The notes under the pieces were generated by a model. That model worked only from the letters and a program-made list of their open reading frames with translations, was not told the DNA's origin and ran no database searches. Of a DNA stretch of 64,000 bases, positions 34,819 through 47,160 are shown one piece after another. Position 1 is the first letter of the stretch. Every line of letters starts with the position of its first letter. The DNA is taken from assembly GCA_933228675.1 (NCBI GenBank), contig OW121740.1, positions 50,415,174 through 50,479,173 of the forward strand. Direction: 5' to 3'. Both the position numbers and the translations under genes were made by a program. This DNA comes from Stomorhina lunata. Taxonomy: Eukaryota > Arthropoda > Insecta > Diptera > Rhiniidae.

Positions 34819-35534
34819 ACAAGTAAGAAAGTGCCATAGTCGGTCAAGCCCGACCATACGATACCCTTTACCAGAAAGGTGAACGGTGTTTTTTTTCGTG
34901 TATAAAGACAAATATTTGCTAAATTTGGCCATCATACAAACATTTTTTCAAAACTTCTGTATTTTGTTTCCGTCATTTGGATTATATGAGAGCTAGGGTC
35001 AAATGTGGACCGATTTTCTCGAAATTTGGCAAGTGGATTTTTACAAGAATTACGTATGCAAAAAATAAACTCAAAATTCTCATTGTCTTCAGATTTTCAA
35101 GCGTTTTAGTAATTTTTGTCTCATTTAGTGCCGATTTCAACGAAATTTGGTACGGCGATTTTAGTTTACATATGCAATATTTGTTTAAAATTTCATGGAA
35201 AAATATTAATATTTTTGGCCAATATATCAATTCCGGGAAGTGGGACCTATGGGAGGTACAATAAATAATGGACAGATAGCCATGGTTCCACTATCAAAAA
35301 AATGATCTGTACCAAATTTCATCAAATTATCTTTAGAATTGCGACCTGTAGCTTGATTACAAGGTTTACATGGGGGTCCAGCCAGACGGACGGACATCGC
35401 TAAATCGACTCAGAAAGTGATTCTAAGCCTATTGGTATACTAAAAGTGGGTCTAAGGCCAATATTTCTACGCTTTACATACATCAGCACAAACTTATTAT
35501 ACCCTTTCCACCTATGGTGATGAAGGGTATAATT
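34819..35534. mobile_element. Dispersed 0.7-kb repeat, intact copy
   Basis: It begins aaacaagtaagaaagtgcc, followed by a hairpin-capable GTCGGTCAAGCCCGAC, and ends with ataccctttccacctatgg and gggtataattaa. A second, inverted copy lies at 52,811-54,783 and is split by a DD41D transposon. Alignment of the two fixes both the repeat's extent and the empty insertion site (near 35,495). No conserved frame was found, so open frames here are chance. The class is unknown: no terminal inverted repeats or tRNA-like head were identified. Confidence 0.75.
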
Positions 35535-36064
35535 AAAATTTAAAACGGCACTGCTCCCTCTAGGAATCATCTCCTAAGTGTTGCTTCAAAAATAAAACAT
35601 TGATAATAAGTTTTACATTAGTGTATTGCACTAGGATTACAATTGTTTATTATTGTAAATGTAAATGTTGGTAAGAACAACTTTTCCTTGACGCGTTTCT
35701 ATTGTTTATAATAACAGTAATGTTTCTAATTCTAGACATATATTAAGACCTTATTTTGAAAGTGGATTAAGTCCATTTTTTTTAAATTGAGATATAAAGG
35801 GTTTTGCGTTTTAGTGTTTTTAAAAATAAAGGTGACTAATTTTAGTAAATGAAATCTTAGGTTTTTTTCAGAACCTATCAAATTTTTTCTTTCATAAAAA
35901 TAAATTTTATTAAATTTTTAACGGGTTGAATGGACTTATACCACGTTCAAAACAAACATTTTAAAATATTCATTTTTTTAATTGAAAAATGCATGGGACT
36001 GTATCCAAAACAATAGCACTTATTCCACTTTCAAAACAAATAAAATGAAAAATTTTCTTCCAAA
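35535..36064. other. A+T-rich sequence before the 29-bp array
   Basis: No gene or element ends seen. The last 100 bases contain loose precursors of the following array. Confidence 0.5.
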
Positions 36065-38986
36065 AAATGTTGCCAAATATTTTTTATAGCAAAATTTTCT
36101 ATAAAAAGTAAATTTTTGCAAAATTTCCTATAAAAAGTAAATTTTTGAAAAATTTCCTATAAAAAGTAAATTTTTGAAAATTTTCTATAAAAAGTAAATT
36201 TTTAAAATATTTCCTATAAAAAGTAAATTTTTAAAAAATTTCCTATAAAAAGTAAATTTTTGAAAAATTTCCTATAAAAAGTAAATTTTTGAAAAATTTC
36301 CTATAAAAAGTAAATTTTTGAAAAATTTCCTATAAAAAGTAAATTTTTAAAATATTTCCTATAAAAAGTAAACTTTTGAAAAATTTCCTATAAAAGTAAA
36401 TTTTTGAAAAATTTCCTATAAAAAGTAAATTTTTGAAAAATTTCCTATAAAAAGTAAATTTTTGAAAAATTTCCTATAAAAAGTAAATTTTTGAAAAATT
36501 TCCTATAAAAAGTAAATTTTTGAAAAATTTCCTATAAAAAGTAAATTTTTGAAAATTTTCTATAAAAAGTAAATTTTTAAAATATTTCCTATAAAAAGTA
36601 AATTTTTGAAAAATTTCCTATAAAAAGTAAATTTTTGAAAAATTTCCTATAAAAAGTAAATTTTTGAAAAATTTCCTATAAAAAGTAAATTTTTGAAAAA
36701 TTTCCTATAAAAAGTAAATTTTTGAAAAATTTCCTATAAAAAGTAAATTTTTGAAAAATTTCCTATAAAAAGTAAATTTTTGAAAAATTTCCTATAAAAA
36801 GTAAATTTTTGAAAAATTTCCTATAAAAAGTAAATTTTTGAAAAATTTCCTATAAAAAGTAAATTCTTGAAAAATTTCCTATTAAAAGTAAATTTTTGAA
36901 AAATTTCCTATAAAAAGTAAATTTTTGAAAAATTTCCTATAAAAAGTAAATTTTTGAAAAATTTCCTATAAAAAGTAAATTTTTGAAAAATTTCCTATAA
37001 AAAGTAAATTTTTGAAAAATTTCCTATAAAAAGTAAATTTTTGAAAAATTTCCTATAAAAAGTAAATTTTTGAAAAATTTCCTATAAAAAGTAAATTTTT
37101 GAAAAATTTCCTATAAAAAGTAAATTTTTGAAAAATTTCTTATAAAAAGTAAATTTTTGAAAAATTTCCTATAAAAAGTAAATTTTTGAAAAATTTCCTA
37201 TAAAAAGTAAATTTTTGAAAAATTTCCTATAAAAAGTAAATTTTTGAAAAATTTCCTATTAAAAGTAAATTTTTGAAAAATTTCCTATAAAAAGTAAATT
37301 TTTGAAAAATTTCCTATAAAAAGTAAATTTTTGAAAAATTTCCTATAAAAAGTAAATTTTTGAAAAATTTCCTATAAAAAGTAAATTTTTGAAAAATTTC
37401 CTATAAAAAGTAAATTTTTGAAAAATTTCCTATAAAAAGTAAATTTTTGAAAAATTTCCTATAAAAAGTAAATTTTTGAAAAATTTCCTATAAAAAGTAA
37501 ATTTTTGAAAAATTTCCTATAAAAAGTAAATTTTTGAAAAATTTCCTATTAAAAGTAAATTTTTGAAAAATTTCCTATAAAAAGTAAATTTTTGAAAAAT
37601 TTCCTATAAAAAGTAAATTTTTGAAAAATTTCCTATAAAAAGTAAATTTTTGAAAAATTTCCTATAAAAAGTAAATTTTTGAAAAATTTCCTATAAAAAG
37701 TAAATTTTTGAAAAATTTCCTTTAAAAAGTAAATTTTTGAAAAATTTCCTATAAAAAGTAAATTTTTGAAAAATTTCCTATAAAAAGTAAATTTTTGAAA
37801 AATTTCCTAAAGAAAGTAAATTATTGAAAAATTTTCTATAAAAAGTAAATTTTTGAAAAATTTCCTTTAAAAAGTAAATTTTTGAAAAATTTCCTTTAAA
37901 AAGTAAATTTTTGAAAAATTTCCTTTAAAAAGTAAATTTTTGAAAAATTTCCTTTAAAAAGTAAATTTTTGAAAAATTTCCTTTAAAAAGTAAATTTTTG
38001 AAAAATTTCCTTTAAAAAGTAAATTTTTGAAAAATTTCCTATAAAAGTAAATTTTTGAAAATTTTCTATAAAAAGTAAATTTTTAAAATATTTCCTATAA
38101 AAAGTAAATTTTTGAAAAATTTCCTATAAAAAGTAAATTTTTGAAAAATTTCCTATAAAAAGTAAATTTTTGAAAAATTTCCTATAAAAAGTAAATTTTT
38201 GAAAAATTTCCTATAAAAAGTAAATTTTTGAAAAATTTCCTATAAAAAGCAAATTTTTGAAAAATTTCCTATAAAAAGTAAATTTTTGAAAAATTTCCTA
38301 TAAAAAGTAAATTTTTGAAAAATTTTCCTATAAAAAGTAAATTTTTGAAAAATTTCATATAAAAAGTAAATCTTTGAAAAATTTCCTATAAAAAGTAAAT
38401 TTTTGAAAAATTTCCCATAAAATGTAAATTTTTGAATAATTTCCTATAAAAAGTAAATTTTTGAAAAATTTCCTATAAAAAGTAAATTTTTGAAAAATTT
38501 CCTATAAAAAGTAAATTTTTGAAAAATTTTCCTATAAAAAGTAAATTTTTGAAAAATTTCCTATAAAAAGTAAATCTTTGAAAAATTTCCTATAAAAAGT
38601 AAATTTTTGAAAAATTTCCTTTAAAAAGTAAATTTTTGAAAAATTTCCTTTAAAAAGTAAATTTTTGAAAAATTTCCTTTAAAAAGTAAATTTTTGAAAA
38701 ATTTCCTTTAAAAAGTAAATTTTTGAAAAATTTTCTATAAAAAGTATATTTTTGAAAAATTTCCTATAAAAAGTAAATTTTTGAAAAATTTCCTATAAAA
38801 AGTAAATTTTTGAAAAATTTCCTATAAAAAGTAAATTTTTGAAAAATTTCCTATAAAAACTAAATTTTTGAAAAATTTCCTATAAAAAGTAAATTTTTGA
38901 CAAATTTCCTATAAAAAGTAAAGTTTTGAAAATTTTCCTATAAAAAGTAAATTTTTGAAAAATTTCTTATAAAAAGTCCGACAATC
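36065..38986. repeat. 29-bp satellite array, about 100 copies
   Basis: A tandem unit containing aaaaagtaaatttttgaaaa and tttcctat, with a 29-bp period across 2.9 kb. Variants are clustered: ctttaaaaag in runs at about 37,850-38,030 and 38,610-38,710, and a gaaaattttctataaaa/ttaaaatattt pair recurring near 36,180, 36,550 and 38,050. Clustering of variants points to block duplications of several units at once. No coding potential. Confidence 0.96.
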
Positions 38987-40974
38987 TGGGACGGGTTTCC
39001 AATTTTGTTGATCTGAAACCGGGTTTCTAAAATTAAATCGAATTTCTACATTTAGTGGTCCCTAAGTGTCGTTCAACTAATAAAAATTTCTAAATTTCGG
39101 CATAAAAAATTTGTGAAACAGGTATTGATCTCTTGATCTATAGGTAGTCCCATAATCTAGCTATGGCCTCCGATATTCTTGATCTGGAACAGGTTTTGTA
39201 AAATTAAATCGAATCCTCACAGGCAATGTTCCCTTAAACTTCGTTTTATAGCCTTTTTTCGCAGTTCCAACTCTATGCAATGCAAAGGTTACGGTTATTT
39301 CGTAATTTTGGTCCAGTAATTAAAAAATTACTTAATATGGGCTTAAAATTATTTTTGCTTTTTTGTTTATATCTCTGAAATTTGTGAATCGTTTTTGTTG
39401 CTTTCTTCAGCAAACGTAATCTAGAGGTATTGATCTCTTGATCTATGAAAAAATCTGGCCAGATTTTGTATCCAGATTTTTGTCCATTAATAAAAAACAA
39501 CTATTTTTTTTGTATTTTCGCTTTATTGTTCATATCTCTTAAATTTGTGAATCAATTTGTTTGCATTCTTCTGCAAAGATAATCTAGAGAAACAGATAAT
39601 TCAATAGATATAAAAATCTGGAGCCTAAATCTATCAGGGCTTCCAATATCGTCACTCTAAAACCACCTATTTAAATCCTTTAAATGCCCAAACTAAGCTA
39701 CAAAAATTTATTAGACGGGAAATTTTATTTAAAAAATTCGTGTGTTTTTGAAGTGACGCATTGCTACCTTAACAGTTATATTTAAGCATTTTCAAAATAG
39801 TTTCCCAAAATTAAAGTTATGTGCAAAAAAAGTTAAGTAATTGGGTTAATAATGAAACCATCAAAAATTTCATAGAAATTTTGCGAAAATGCGAAAAGAA
39901 TTTGCAAAATAAAAACTAAAGAAAAAATTACAATAATTAAATAACAAAAAATGTTAAATTATTTTTTTCATATTTTTAAACTTGAATTTTTTAAACTTTT
40001 GAGAAAGTGTGAATATTTGCACGTTACGATCAAAAGTACACAAAAAATAAGCAACAAAACGAAAAAAGCGGTAAAAAACAGAAATAAAAAAAAAACGCAA
40101 TCATTTTTGCAAAAAATTTTTGCAAATCATTAAAATTATTTTAATTAAGAAAACCGACATGACTAGAGTAAATGCTACCCAGGCCAAGCCAAGCCAGTTA
40201 TCAGAGCTACAAGCATAACAAAGCCGTCAAAATGAGCCAAGTGCGTCTGGCAAATTTGCATTAATTTTTTTTTATAACATTTTCTATGTTGCCAACTATT
40301 TCAATGTGGTTTTAGTTTTGAAAAAAAAAGTTTTCGAAAACAAATTGTTGTATGTTTTTAACTTAACAAAACTAACGTTTATTTACGGAAGGTGCAAATT
40401 TATTTATAACTTATAAAAAAATAAACAAAACAAACAACTTGTTTAAAATGTCATTCAGTTATTTTATTTTTTTTTCGGTTTTATGGCAAAAACTAGCATA
40501 AAATTTCAAATGAAGTGCAAAATACAAAACAACAAAATACGTAATAACGCATTTAATATCATTTGAATATTTCACTTTTTTTTATTGCCACTCGTATTTC
40601 ATTTTATTAAATAGATAATTGTGGCCACAAAACAACTTTGTATGTAGTTTTTTTTTTATTTTTTGCTTTTTAAATAAATTTATTATTAGACACACATAAA
40701 TTTTTGCATAAATTGTTTATAACATATTATTTTTTTCTGCAATGTCAAAACAACAATGTTGTTTTTTACTTTAAATTATATTAAAAGTTTTGCATAAAAA
40801 GTTATTTTAAACCGCCAGAATTGTACAGATTAAAAGCCAATTCGACTAAGGTCATATTTTAATATTTTGAGAGAAATATCCTAACAGTTGGTCTGAAATT
40901 ATGAAAGTTTTTGATAGTATCTGAAACTGGTTTTCTTAATTGCATCAAATGTACAGGAACTTATGCATTGATAG
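38987..40974. other. A+T-rich sequence with faint long-range repeats
   Basis: It includes loosely duplicated phrases: aaaattaaatcgaat near 39,035 and 39,198, and ggtattgatctcttgatcta near 39,121 and 39,427. A diverged relative of 39,170-39,270 occurs near 47,330-47,430, beyond the large insertion. No gene was found. The region ends at the 8-bp target duplication attgatag (40,967-40,974). Confidence 0.55.
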
Positions 40975-41268
40975 TAGGGTGTTTACTCGAGTTATGTTTG
41001 CTCGATTAATCGGAAAAATAAAATCGATTAATCGCTCGAGTAAAATAAAATGGCTAATTTCAAATAAAGATTTATTTGAGTAACTTTCCACGAGTAGTCG
41101 AGTTACTCGAGTAAAATTATTTCAATAATTTTGTAATTATTTTTTTTTTTTAAATAAAACGGCTAAAATTTGTCTCAACGTATTTCTAAACTGATATATT
41201 TGTAAAAAAAAACGGTTGCCAAATGGATAGCTAAGATACTACTTGATGTATGTTTTGTTAGTTTAGTA

Positions 41269-42559
41269 AAGAGTGCTCTAAATAAAATTTGTAGTTGGAT
41301 TTTCTTAAATAAAAATCAAACCTTTTAATATAAAAACTCTACAAAATACGCAAATATAATGACATATTATACAAAATCATTTAGCATTAAAATGTTTACT
41401 TAGTACTCGGGTTTTGCAAAATTATCGACTTTTTTTCGGAAACCCTCCCATTAAAGATTTTACAGTTGCTTCTGATACCTTTTTGGAGCATGTGTTCCAC
41501 CTGCGCTTAAAATCGGACATGTTCTTGAAAATCTTTTCTGTGTTCTTCAATTCCTTTTTTACCAGAGCCCAATACCTTTCCACAGGCCTAAGTTCTGGAC
41601 AGTTAGGTGGATTTGCCTTTCGTGGTACAAAAATGACATTATTCTTTGAGTACCACTCAAGTGCCTTTTTTCCATAATGGCATGATGCCAAATCGGGCCA
41701 AAAAAATGTAGTCACTCTGTGCTCTCTTAAAAAGGGTAACAACCGTTTTTGTAGGCACTCCTTTATATAAATTTCTGTGTTTATTGTTCCAGATGCCACA
41801 AATACTTTACTTCTTTTGCCACAACTGCAAATAGCTTGCCACACGAGAAACTTCTTAGGGAATTTTGTTTGTTTTTTTAAGCGAAACTCTTGCCGAACAT
41901 TGCCCCGTTTATCAGCAACATAAACATCTTGACCAAGAAGTTGAGAAAAGTCTGCCAGTACGTATGTTTCATCATCCATCATACAACAGGTGTATTTTTT
42001 TTATAAAATCAGACTTCAATTTTTTCGCTCGTTTTTTTGCTTCTAAGCATTGCGATCTGGAACCTTTTGGACTTTGTATGTCTTCAGTCCAGCATAAGCT
42101 TTGACTCTATGTGCAAAATTCGTAGAACATTTCACCGTACGAGCTGCTTTTCTTAAAGAAGTGTTAGGCGCTCTTCGAAAGAGTCGCTCGACTTCTTTTG
42201 CCTTACCAATATCTGTAGGACCTTTTTTCCTCCCTGATCCAGGTTTTCTTTCAATGCTCAGGTTTTCCTTATACCGTCTAATGGCATTAGAAACCGTTCG
42301 AGGGTCAACTTTCAAATTTTTAGCTATTTTTTTAAAAGTCCATGACGGATTTTTTTTTGAAAAGTTTTAATTATATTTTCACGAACTTTTTTTTCGCAGT
42401 CCATTTTGATTGAAATAACTATTGAAAATTAATAATTTCTAAAATAATAGTATCTGACATATCTATAGAAACTAACTTGATCAAAAAATAAATTATTTCT
42501 TGCACTATGGATAAATTTTGTCTAAAATAGTAAATGCATATTTTTTTTAGAACACTCTT
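41269..42559 (-). mobile_element. DD37E Tc1/mariner-type transposon
   Basis: The short inverted ends AAGAGTGCTCTAAA (41,269) and TTTAGAACACTCTT (to 42,559) differ at one position and are each flanked by TA, the target of this superfamily. The length of 1,291 bp fits a complete element with one transposase gene on the minus strand, described separately. It sits inside the hAT-like composite and is therefore younger than it. Confidence 0.85.
41422..42404 (-). pseudogene. Broken DD37E transposase
   Basis: Starts at the ATG complementary to 42,402-42,404 (MDCEKKVRENIIKTF). An extra A near 42,355 shifts the frame, and then the DNA-binding part is clear (VDPRTVSNAIRRY; KAARTVKCS). Two more disruptions lie between 41,983 and 42,060: a stop after VPDRNA, and an A-run shift before CCMMDDETYV. 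The catalytic half to 41,422 is open. The first Asp is in MMDDETY, the second in WPDLASCHY and the Glu in LRPVERYWA, with 37 residues between the last two, which defines the DD37E group known from insects. GSGRKKG between the two domains resembles the usual GRPR-type hook. It is about 330 residues if read through, the normal size. Three small lesions make it inactive. Confidence 0.9.
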
Positions 42560-42742
42560 TATGTATATTTCTTTGTGTTTCTTTTTTTGATTACGAGTAA
42601 AGGAAAAGTTTTGTTTAATATAAATTGTTGCTATTCCCCTGCCGCGCAAATAATGACCAACTTTGACTTGAAAGTCTTTGCTGCTACTAATGATATATTC
42701 CATTTTATGCAATAATCAAGGGTTCAAATGAAGACCACTTAA

Positions 42743-43596
42743 CCTTCATCTGCTCCTAAAAAAAAATCACATTGTCTACCTTTGCGTAGTTTTCTACGCA
42801 TGCAATATTATTTATAGTTTTTGGTACAAAATTTTCAAAACTCTGTTAGAAAACAGTTAGAAAAAATAATTTATATTTATTTGGCAGACAAAATAGCTTT
42901 TCTTTGCATTTCGAAGTCTTAAATTAGCTTTCCACCGAGAAATATTATATGGGGAAAAACCATTACCCATTGTCATGAACTTAGTTCAAAACAATACGTT
43001 GGTACTGATTTTGTTAGCATAAGCTTATACTCAATAGTACGCTGGCCGAAAGGTGGGAATATAGATGGACAGCACCCTATAATAAAGCCTCGAATTTCGG
43101 GAAAAAACGACAGAAGTAAAGTTGTAAACCTAATATTTTGAAGGTTTGAAGGGTAAAACGGTAGCAGGCACCTTTTATATAACTAACAGATGTATCACTT
43201 TACTAGATTATGAAGATTCTGGCACTAATTCTTCTTCATCTTCTTTTTAGTTTTTCTTGTAAATGGTGTAAAAATAATAATCAAAAAGAACTTTTCCATG
43301 TTAAAATCATAATGATTGACAAAAAAAGAACCATAACATCAAAAATTTCCACCAAAAACGTATGTTTTTTCCCATATGCGTAGAAAACTACGCAAGGGTA
43401 GACAACGTAACTTTTTTGATCCAGTCCATAAAAAAGAAAATTTCGGAGTAAAAAACGCCTTAAATTATGCAAAATCATGTTACTTACAAAGTCAATAAAT
43501 TTTGTTAACTTAAAGCTAGCACCTCCAAAAAAAAAAAAAAAAACAGAGAAATTGTCTAGCGTTTGCGTAGTTTTTTACGCAAAGAGCAGATGAAGG
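42743..43596. mobile_element. TTAA-flanked MITE, piggyBac-like
   Basis: The ends CCTTCATCTGCTC (42,743) and GAGCAGATGAAGG (to 43,596) are perfect inverted repeats, each bordered by TTAA (42,739-42,742 and 43,597-43,600). TTAA duplication is diagnostic of the piggyBac group, though Kolobok elements share it. Sub-terminal copies of tgcgtagttttctacgca occur near 42,784 and 43,565, with an inverted one near 43,378. No transposase frame. Confidence 0.82.
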
Positions 43597-43619
43597 TTAA
43601 ATCAATTATCTACCGTTCT

Positions 43620-44140
43620 ATGGTCCATCTTAGGCAATAATTGATTGGTTCTACTATAATTAATTTAAAGCAATAATCGACAGTTTTAATATGGTTAATT
43701 TTTCATTTATGAAATAATCGTGGATTTTAACATTGCCAATTCCAAGCAATAATCGAGACTTGTAAATTACAACTTGTAATATAGTCCATTGTGTGTATAT
43801 AGTCCATTGTATATGTATAGTCCATAGTATATATATAGTCAATGTTATATCAGATATTAATAGCCTAGTCTACCATAGAAATGTTGTGGTATCCAATGTA
43901 TTTGTAATTTTTCTATTGTTTATTTAAAGGTCCTAATGTAATCGTAGCTCCTGTTATAGATTAGTTGAAGGTACCATTGCAATCGTAAAACCTACTATAG
44001 TCCAGTTGAAGTCTCCAATGTATTCGTAGATACTACTATAGTTTAGTTGAAGATCCCTGGTCCTACTATAGTTCAGTAAAAGGACGCAATGTAATCGTAG
44101 ATCCTACTTTAGTCCAGTTAAAGATCCCATTATAAACATA
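43620..44140. repeat. Degenerate tandem repeat of about 45-50 bp
   Basis: Loose copies of a phrase containing cctactatagtccagttgaag and aatgtaatcgtag recur through this block. Shorter variants (tagtccattgtatat) lie on its left. It belongs to the body of the hAT-like element or to a satellite inside it. Similar phrasing (tatagtcc, tcgtgagtc) occurs at 52-55 kb. No coding. Confidence 0.65.
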
Positions 44141-44494
44141 GGTAAAAGTTAGTCGTAGAGATTACTAATCTATTAGATCAAACTCAAGATTTTTGAAATC
44201 GAAAGATTGCTTTTTATATATAGAAGTAAATAAACTCGCTTAAAATATTTAAGGTGGCAATATATTACAAATGTTAATTTGTATTTATAATAATTTTTTT
44301 TATTTTTGTTTTATGTTTTTATTGCGAATTGTTAAACTTTTTTTTTAACAAAATACTATAATTTTATTAAAAAAATTGTTGTATTACAAATATATATTTA
44401 AACATCTTAGAGAAAAATCTTACTCGAGTAATTTTGAAATGAATTTTTACTAGATTAACTCGAGTAATTTTTAACGATTAATCGATTTTCCTAG

Positions 44495-47160
44495 CAACAA
44501 TTCGCGTCAAAGCTAAATACTTTTATCTAAGCCTTATTTGTGCACACGCTCCCACAGAAGATAAAGACGACGATGTGAAAGAAGCTTTCTATGACCGGCT
44601 TGAAGAAGTCTATGATAGCTGCCCCTGTCATGATGTGAAAATAATCCTTGGTGATTTTAATGCAAAGATTGGAAAAGAAAGCATCTTTGAACCTACTATC
44701 GGTAAGTTCAGTCTCCATAATGTGACTACCGACAACGGTATGAGGCTAATCTCCTTTGCGGCAGCCCGAAATATGATATTGAGCAGCACCAGGTTTAAAC
44801 ACCTTGACATCCACAAGGCAACATGGGTTTCACCAGACCAGAAAACGAAAAACCAGATTGACCATATTTTAGTTGATGCGAGACACGCATCAAGTGTGAT
44901 GGATGTGCGTTCTATACGTGGAGCAAATATGGACTCCGACCATTATCTAGTCGCATCAAAGGTAAGAACACGCTTGAGTGTCTCTCGGAAGGTAAAATCG
45001 GAAGCGCAAAGAAAGTTTAATGTTGCGAAGCTAAAATCCCAGCAAACTGCCATCGACTTCTCGCAAAGAGCAACTCAATTTCTCAGAGAAAATGCTCCGA
45101 GTTCCAGTAATATAAATGAGCAGTGGCAACATATTGCCAACGCTTTAAAAACTGCTGCAAAATCGGCACTAGGGTTCCAAACCCCTCGCCCTAAAAACTC
45201 GTGGTATGATGAGGAATGCCGTAATGCCACAGACGAAAAAAATGCAGCCTATATAGCAACTCTACAGAATGTAGTTACGCGAGGAACTTTGGAAAGATAC
45301 CGCGAAAAAAAGAGGGAAGAAAAACGCATATTCAGAAGGAAAAAGAAAGAAATAGAGAATTGCGTTTTTGATGAAATTGAGATGTATAAGAGCCGAAATG
45401 AGATGAGAAAATTTTACCAAAAAATCAAACACCAAACTGAAGGTTTTAGCAATTGTGTTCTCTCATGTAAGGACAATCAAGGAAACCTGGTGACGGATAC
45501 TGAGAGCGTCTTGAAATTATGGAATGAGCACTTCTGCAAATTGCTGGTATCAAGTGAAAGTGACCATGACATGCCTGAACAAATCAGTGATGACGGCATT
45601 ATATGCCCACCACCCAACATAAGTGAGATAAGAGCTGCAATATCTCGTCTAAAAAATAACAAAGCTGCGGGTGCTGATGGATTACCAGCAGAGCTTTTTA
45701 AGACCGGAGGTGATGAATTAATAAAGAACATGTTTCAACTCCTGAATTCTATATGGCTAGAAGAACGTATGCCTGACGATTGGAGCCTCAGTGTTCTTTG
45801 TCCAGTGCACAAAAAAGGTGATAAATCCGTATGCGCTAACTATAGAGGCATAAGTCTCCTCTCAATTGCCTACAAAATTTTATCGAGCATCCTGTGTGAA
45901 AGGCTAAAACCCAAGATGAACGAAATAGTAGGGGCCTACCAATGTGGCTTTAGACCAGGTAAATCCACTACTGACCAGATCTTTACTCTGCGTCAAATCC
46001 TGGAAAAGACCCAAGAAAAGCAAATAGACACTTACCACCTCTTCGTTGACTACAAAGCTGCCTTTGACAGCCCAATACGAACAAAGCTGTATAAAGCAAT
46101 GTCAGAATTTGGCATTCCTACGAAGTTAATAAGGTTGTGCAGGATGACATTAACTGACACAACATCGTCAGTTAAAATAGGTAAAAGCCTTTCAGAACCC
46201 TTTTTAACTAAGCGAGGTTTTAGGCAAGGCGACAGTTTATCATGTGATCTCTTTAACATTTTGTTAGAGAAAATCTTGCGTGGTGCTGCAGTTAATACAA
46301 CTGGCACAATTTTTAGCAGAAAGCACATGTTACTCGCTTTTGCCGATGACATTGATATTATGGGGCGCACATTGCGTGAGGTGACTGCCGCATTTTCCAG
46401 TATTGAGAAGGAATCAATGAAAATGGGTCTAGTAGTCAATGAATCCAAAACAAAACTAATGGTCTCTACTAGCAAGCAATCCACTAGAATTGGACAACAC
46501 GTAACCGTGGACAACTATAGCTTCGAGGTTGTTAAAGAATTTGTCTACCTTGGTACCGCAGTAAATATAAATAATGACATAAGTATCGAAATTAAAAGAA
46601 GAATCATACTTGCCAACAGATGCTATTTCGGCCTAAGCAGGCAGCTTAGGAATAAAATCCTCTCAACAAGAACTAAAATTACACTCTACAAAACGCTTAT
46701 ACTACCAGTGTTATTATATGGTGCTGAATCATGGGCACTTGCACAAGCCGATGAAGCTGTTCTTGGAGTCTTTGAGAGGAAAATCCTACGAAAAATCTAT
46801 GGTCCAATCAGCATTAACAATGAATTTCGGCATCGATTTAATCATGAGCTGTATGAGTTATTTGCTGACATTGACATAGTAAAACGCATCAAACAGCAGC
46901 GTTTGCGTTGGCTGGGACATGTGGTGCGAATGGATGAAAGTACTCCAGCAAGAAAAGTATTTGAACATGATCCCGAGGGAACTCGAAGACGAGGACGACC
47001 GAAACTTCGATGGAAAGACCAAGTAGAAGAAAATTTAACCAAGCTTGGCTTACGAAATTGGAGAATATGCGCACAAGATCGAAGCGCATGGAATTCTAAA
47101 ATATGCTCGGCCTTTGACCTTAACAGGTTGTAATATAGGCCATTTAAGTAAGTAAGTAAG
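44495..47160 (+). mobile_element. 5'-truncated LINE insertion with TAAG tail (LINE A family)
   Basis: The insertion is bracketed by a target duplication, aatcgattttcctag, at 44,480-44,494 and 47,162-47,176. It ends in a short TAAG-repeat tail (about 47,147-47,160). The 5' end is cut inside the endonuclease domain, the usual result of incomplete target-primed reverse transcription. It lies inside the hAT-like element and is therefore younger. Because its frame is intact while the related copy at 20-24 kb is decayed, this insertion is recent. Confidence 0.9.
44497..47133 (+). CDS. LINE endonuclease-reverse transcriptase, 5'-truncated
   Basis: An open frame of about 878 codons without a native start. 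It enters from the truncation point inside the endonuclease (ICAHAPTEDK near 44,534), continues through GDFNAKIGK (44,650) and SDHY (44,935), and then a basic linker. The reverse transcriptase shows NNKAAGADGLPAELF (about 45,655), YRGISLLS (about 45,840), FVDYKAAFDS (46,042, first Asp), FRQGDSLSCDLFN (about 46,215) and the active site FADD (46,339-46,350), then NESKTKLM and FVYLGT. The C-terminus has RWLGHVVRMDES, RRRGRPKLRW and NWRICAQDRSAW. No RNase H or zinc knuckle was recognised. It copies LINE RNA at nicked target DNA. Catalytic residues are present, but the endonuclease lacks its N-terminal half. Clade is unassigned; it resembles insect genes often labelled craniofacial development protein 2-like. 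Confidence 0.93.
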   Translation, partial: TIRVKAKYFYLSLICAHAPTEDKDDDVKEAFYDRLEEVYDSCPCHDVKIILGDFNAKIGKESIFEPTIGKFSLHNVTTDNGMRLISFAAARNMILSSTRFKHLDIHKATWVSPDQKTKNQIDHILVDARHASSVMDVRSIRGANMDSDHYLVASKVRTRLSVSRKVKSEAQRKFNVAKLKSQQTAIDFSQRATQFLRENAPSSSNINEQWQHIANALKTAAKSALGFQTPRPKNSWYDEECRNATDEKNAAYIATLQNVVTRGTLERYREKKREEKRIFRRKKKEIENCVFDEIEMYKSRNEMRKFYQKIKHQTEGFSNCVLSCKDNQGNLVTDTESVLKLWNEHFCKLLVSSESDHDMPEQISDDGIICPPPNISEIRAAISRLKNNKAAGADGLPAELFKTGGDELIKNMFQLLNSIWLEERMPDDWSLSVLCPVHKKGDKSVCANYRGISLLSIAYKILSSILCERLKPKMNEIVGAYQCGFRPGKSTTDQIFTLRQILEKTQEKQIDTYHLFVDYKAAFDSPIRTKLYKAMSEFGIPTKLIRLCRMTLTDTTSSVKIGKSLSEPFLTKRGFRQGDSLSCDLFNILLEKILRGAAVNTTGTIFSRKHMLLAFADDIDIMGRTLREVTAAFSSIEKESMKMGLVVNESKTKLMVSTSKQSTRIGQHVTVDNYSFEVVKEFVYLGTAVNINNDISIEIKRRIILANRCYFGLSRQLRNKILSTRTKITLYKTLILPVLLYGAESWALAQADEAVLGVFERKILRKIYGPISINNEFRHRFNHELYELFADIDIVKRIKQQRLRWLGHVVRMDESTPARKVFEHDPEGTRRRGRPKLRWKDQVEENLTKLGLRNWRICAQDRSAWNSKICSAFDLNRL

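Noticed and set aside
34977..35264. 95-codon plus frame and overlapping minus frame in the dispersed repeat
   Set aside because: The inverted copy near 54.2-54.7 kb does not preserve the frame, so there is no sign of coding selection.
44575..44577. GTG as start codon for the LINE protein
   Set aside because: Eukaryotic LINE proteins do not start here. The frame is open to the truncation point at 44,497, so the element is simply 5'-truncated.
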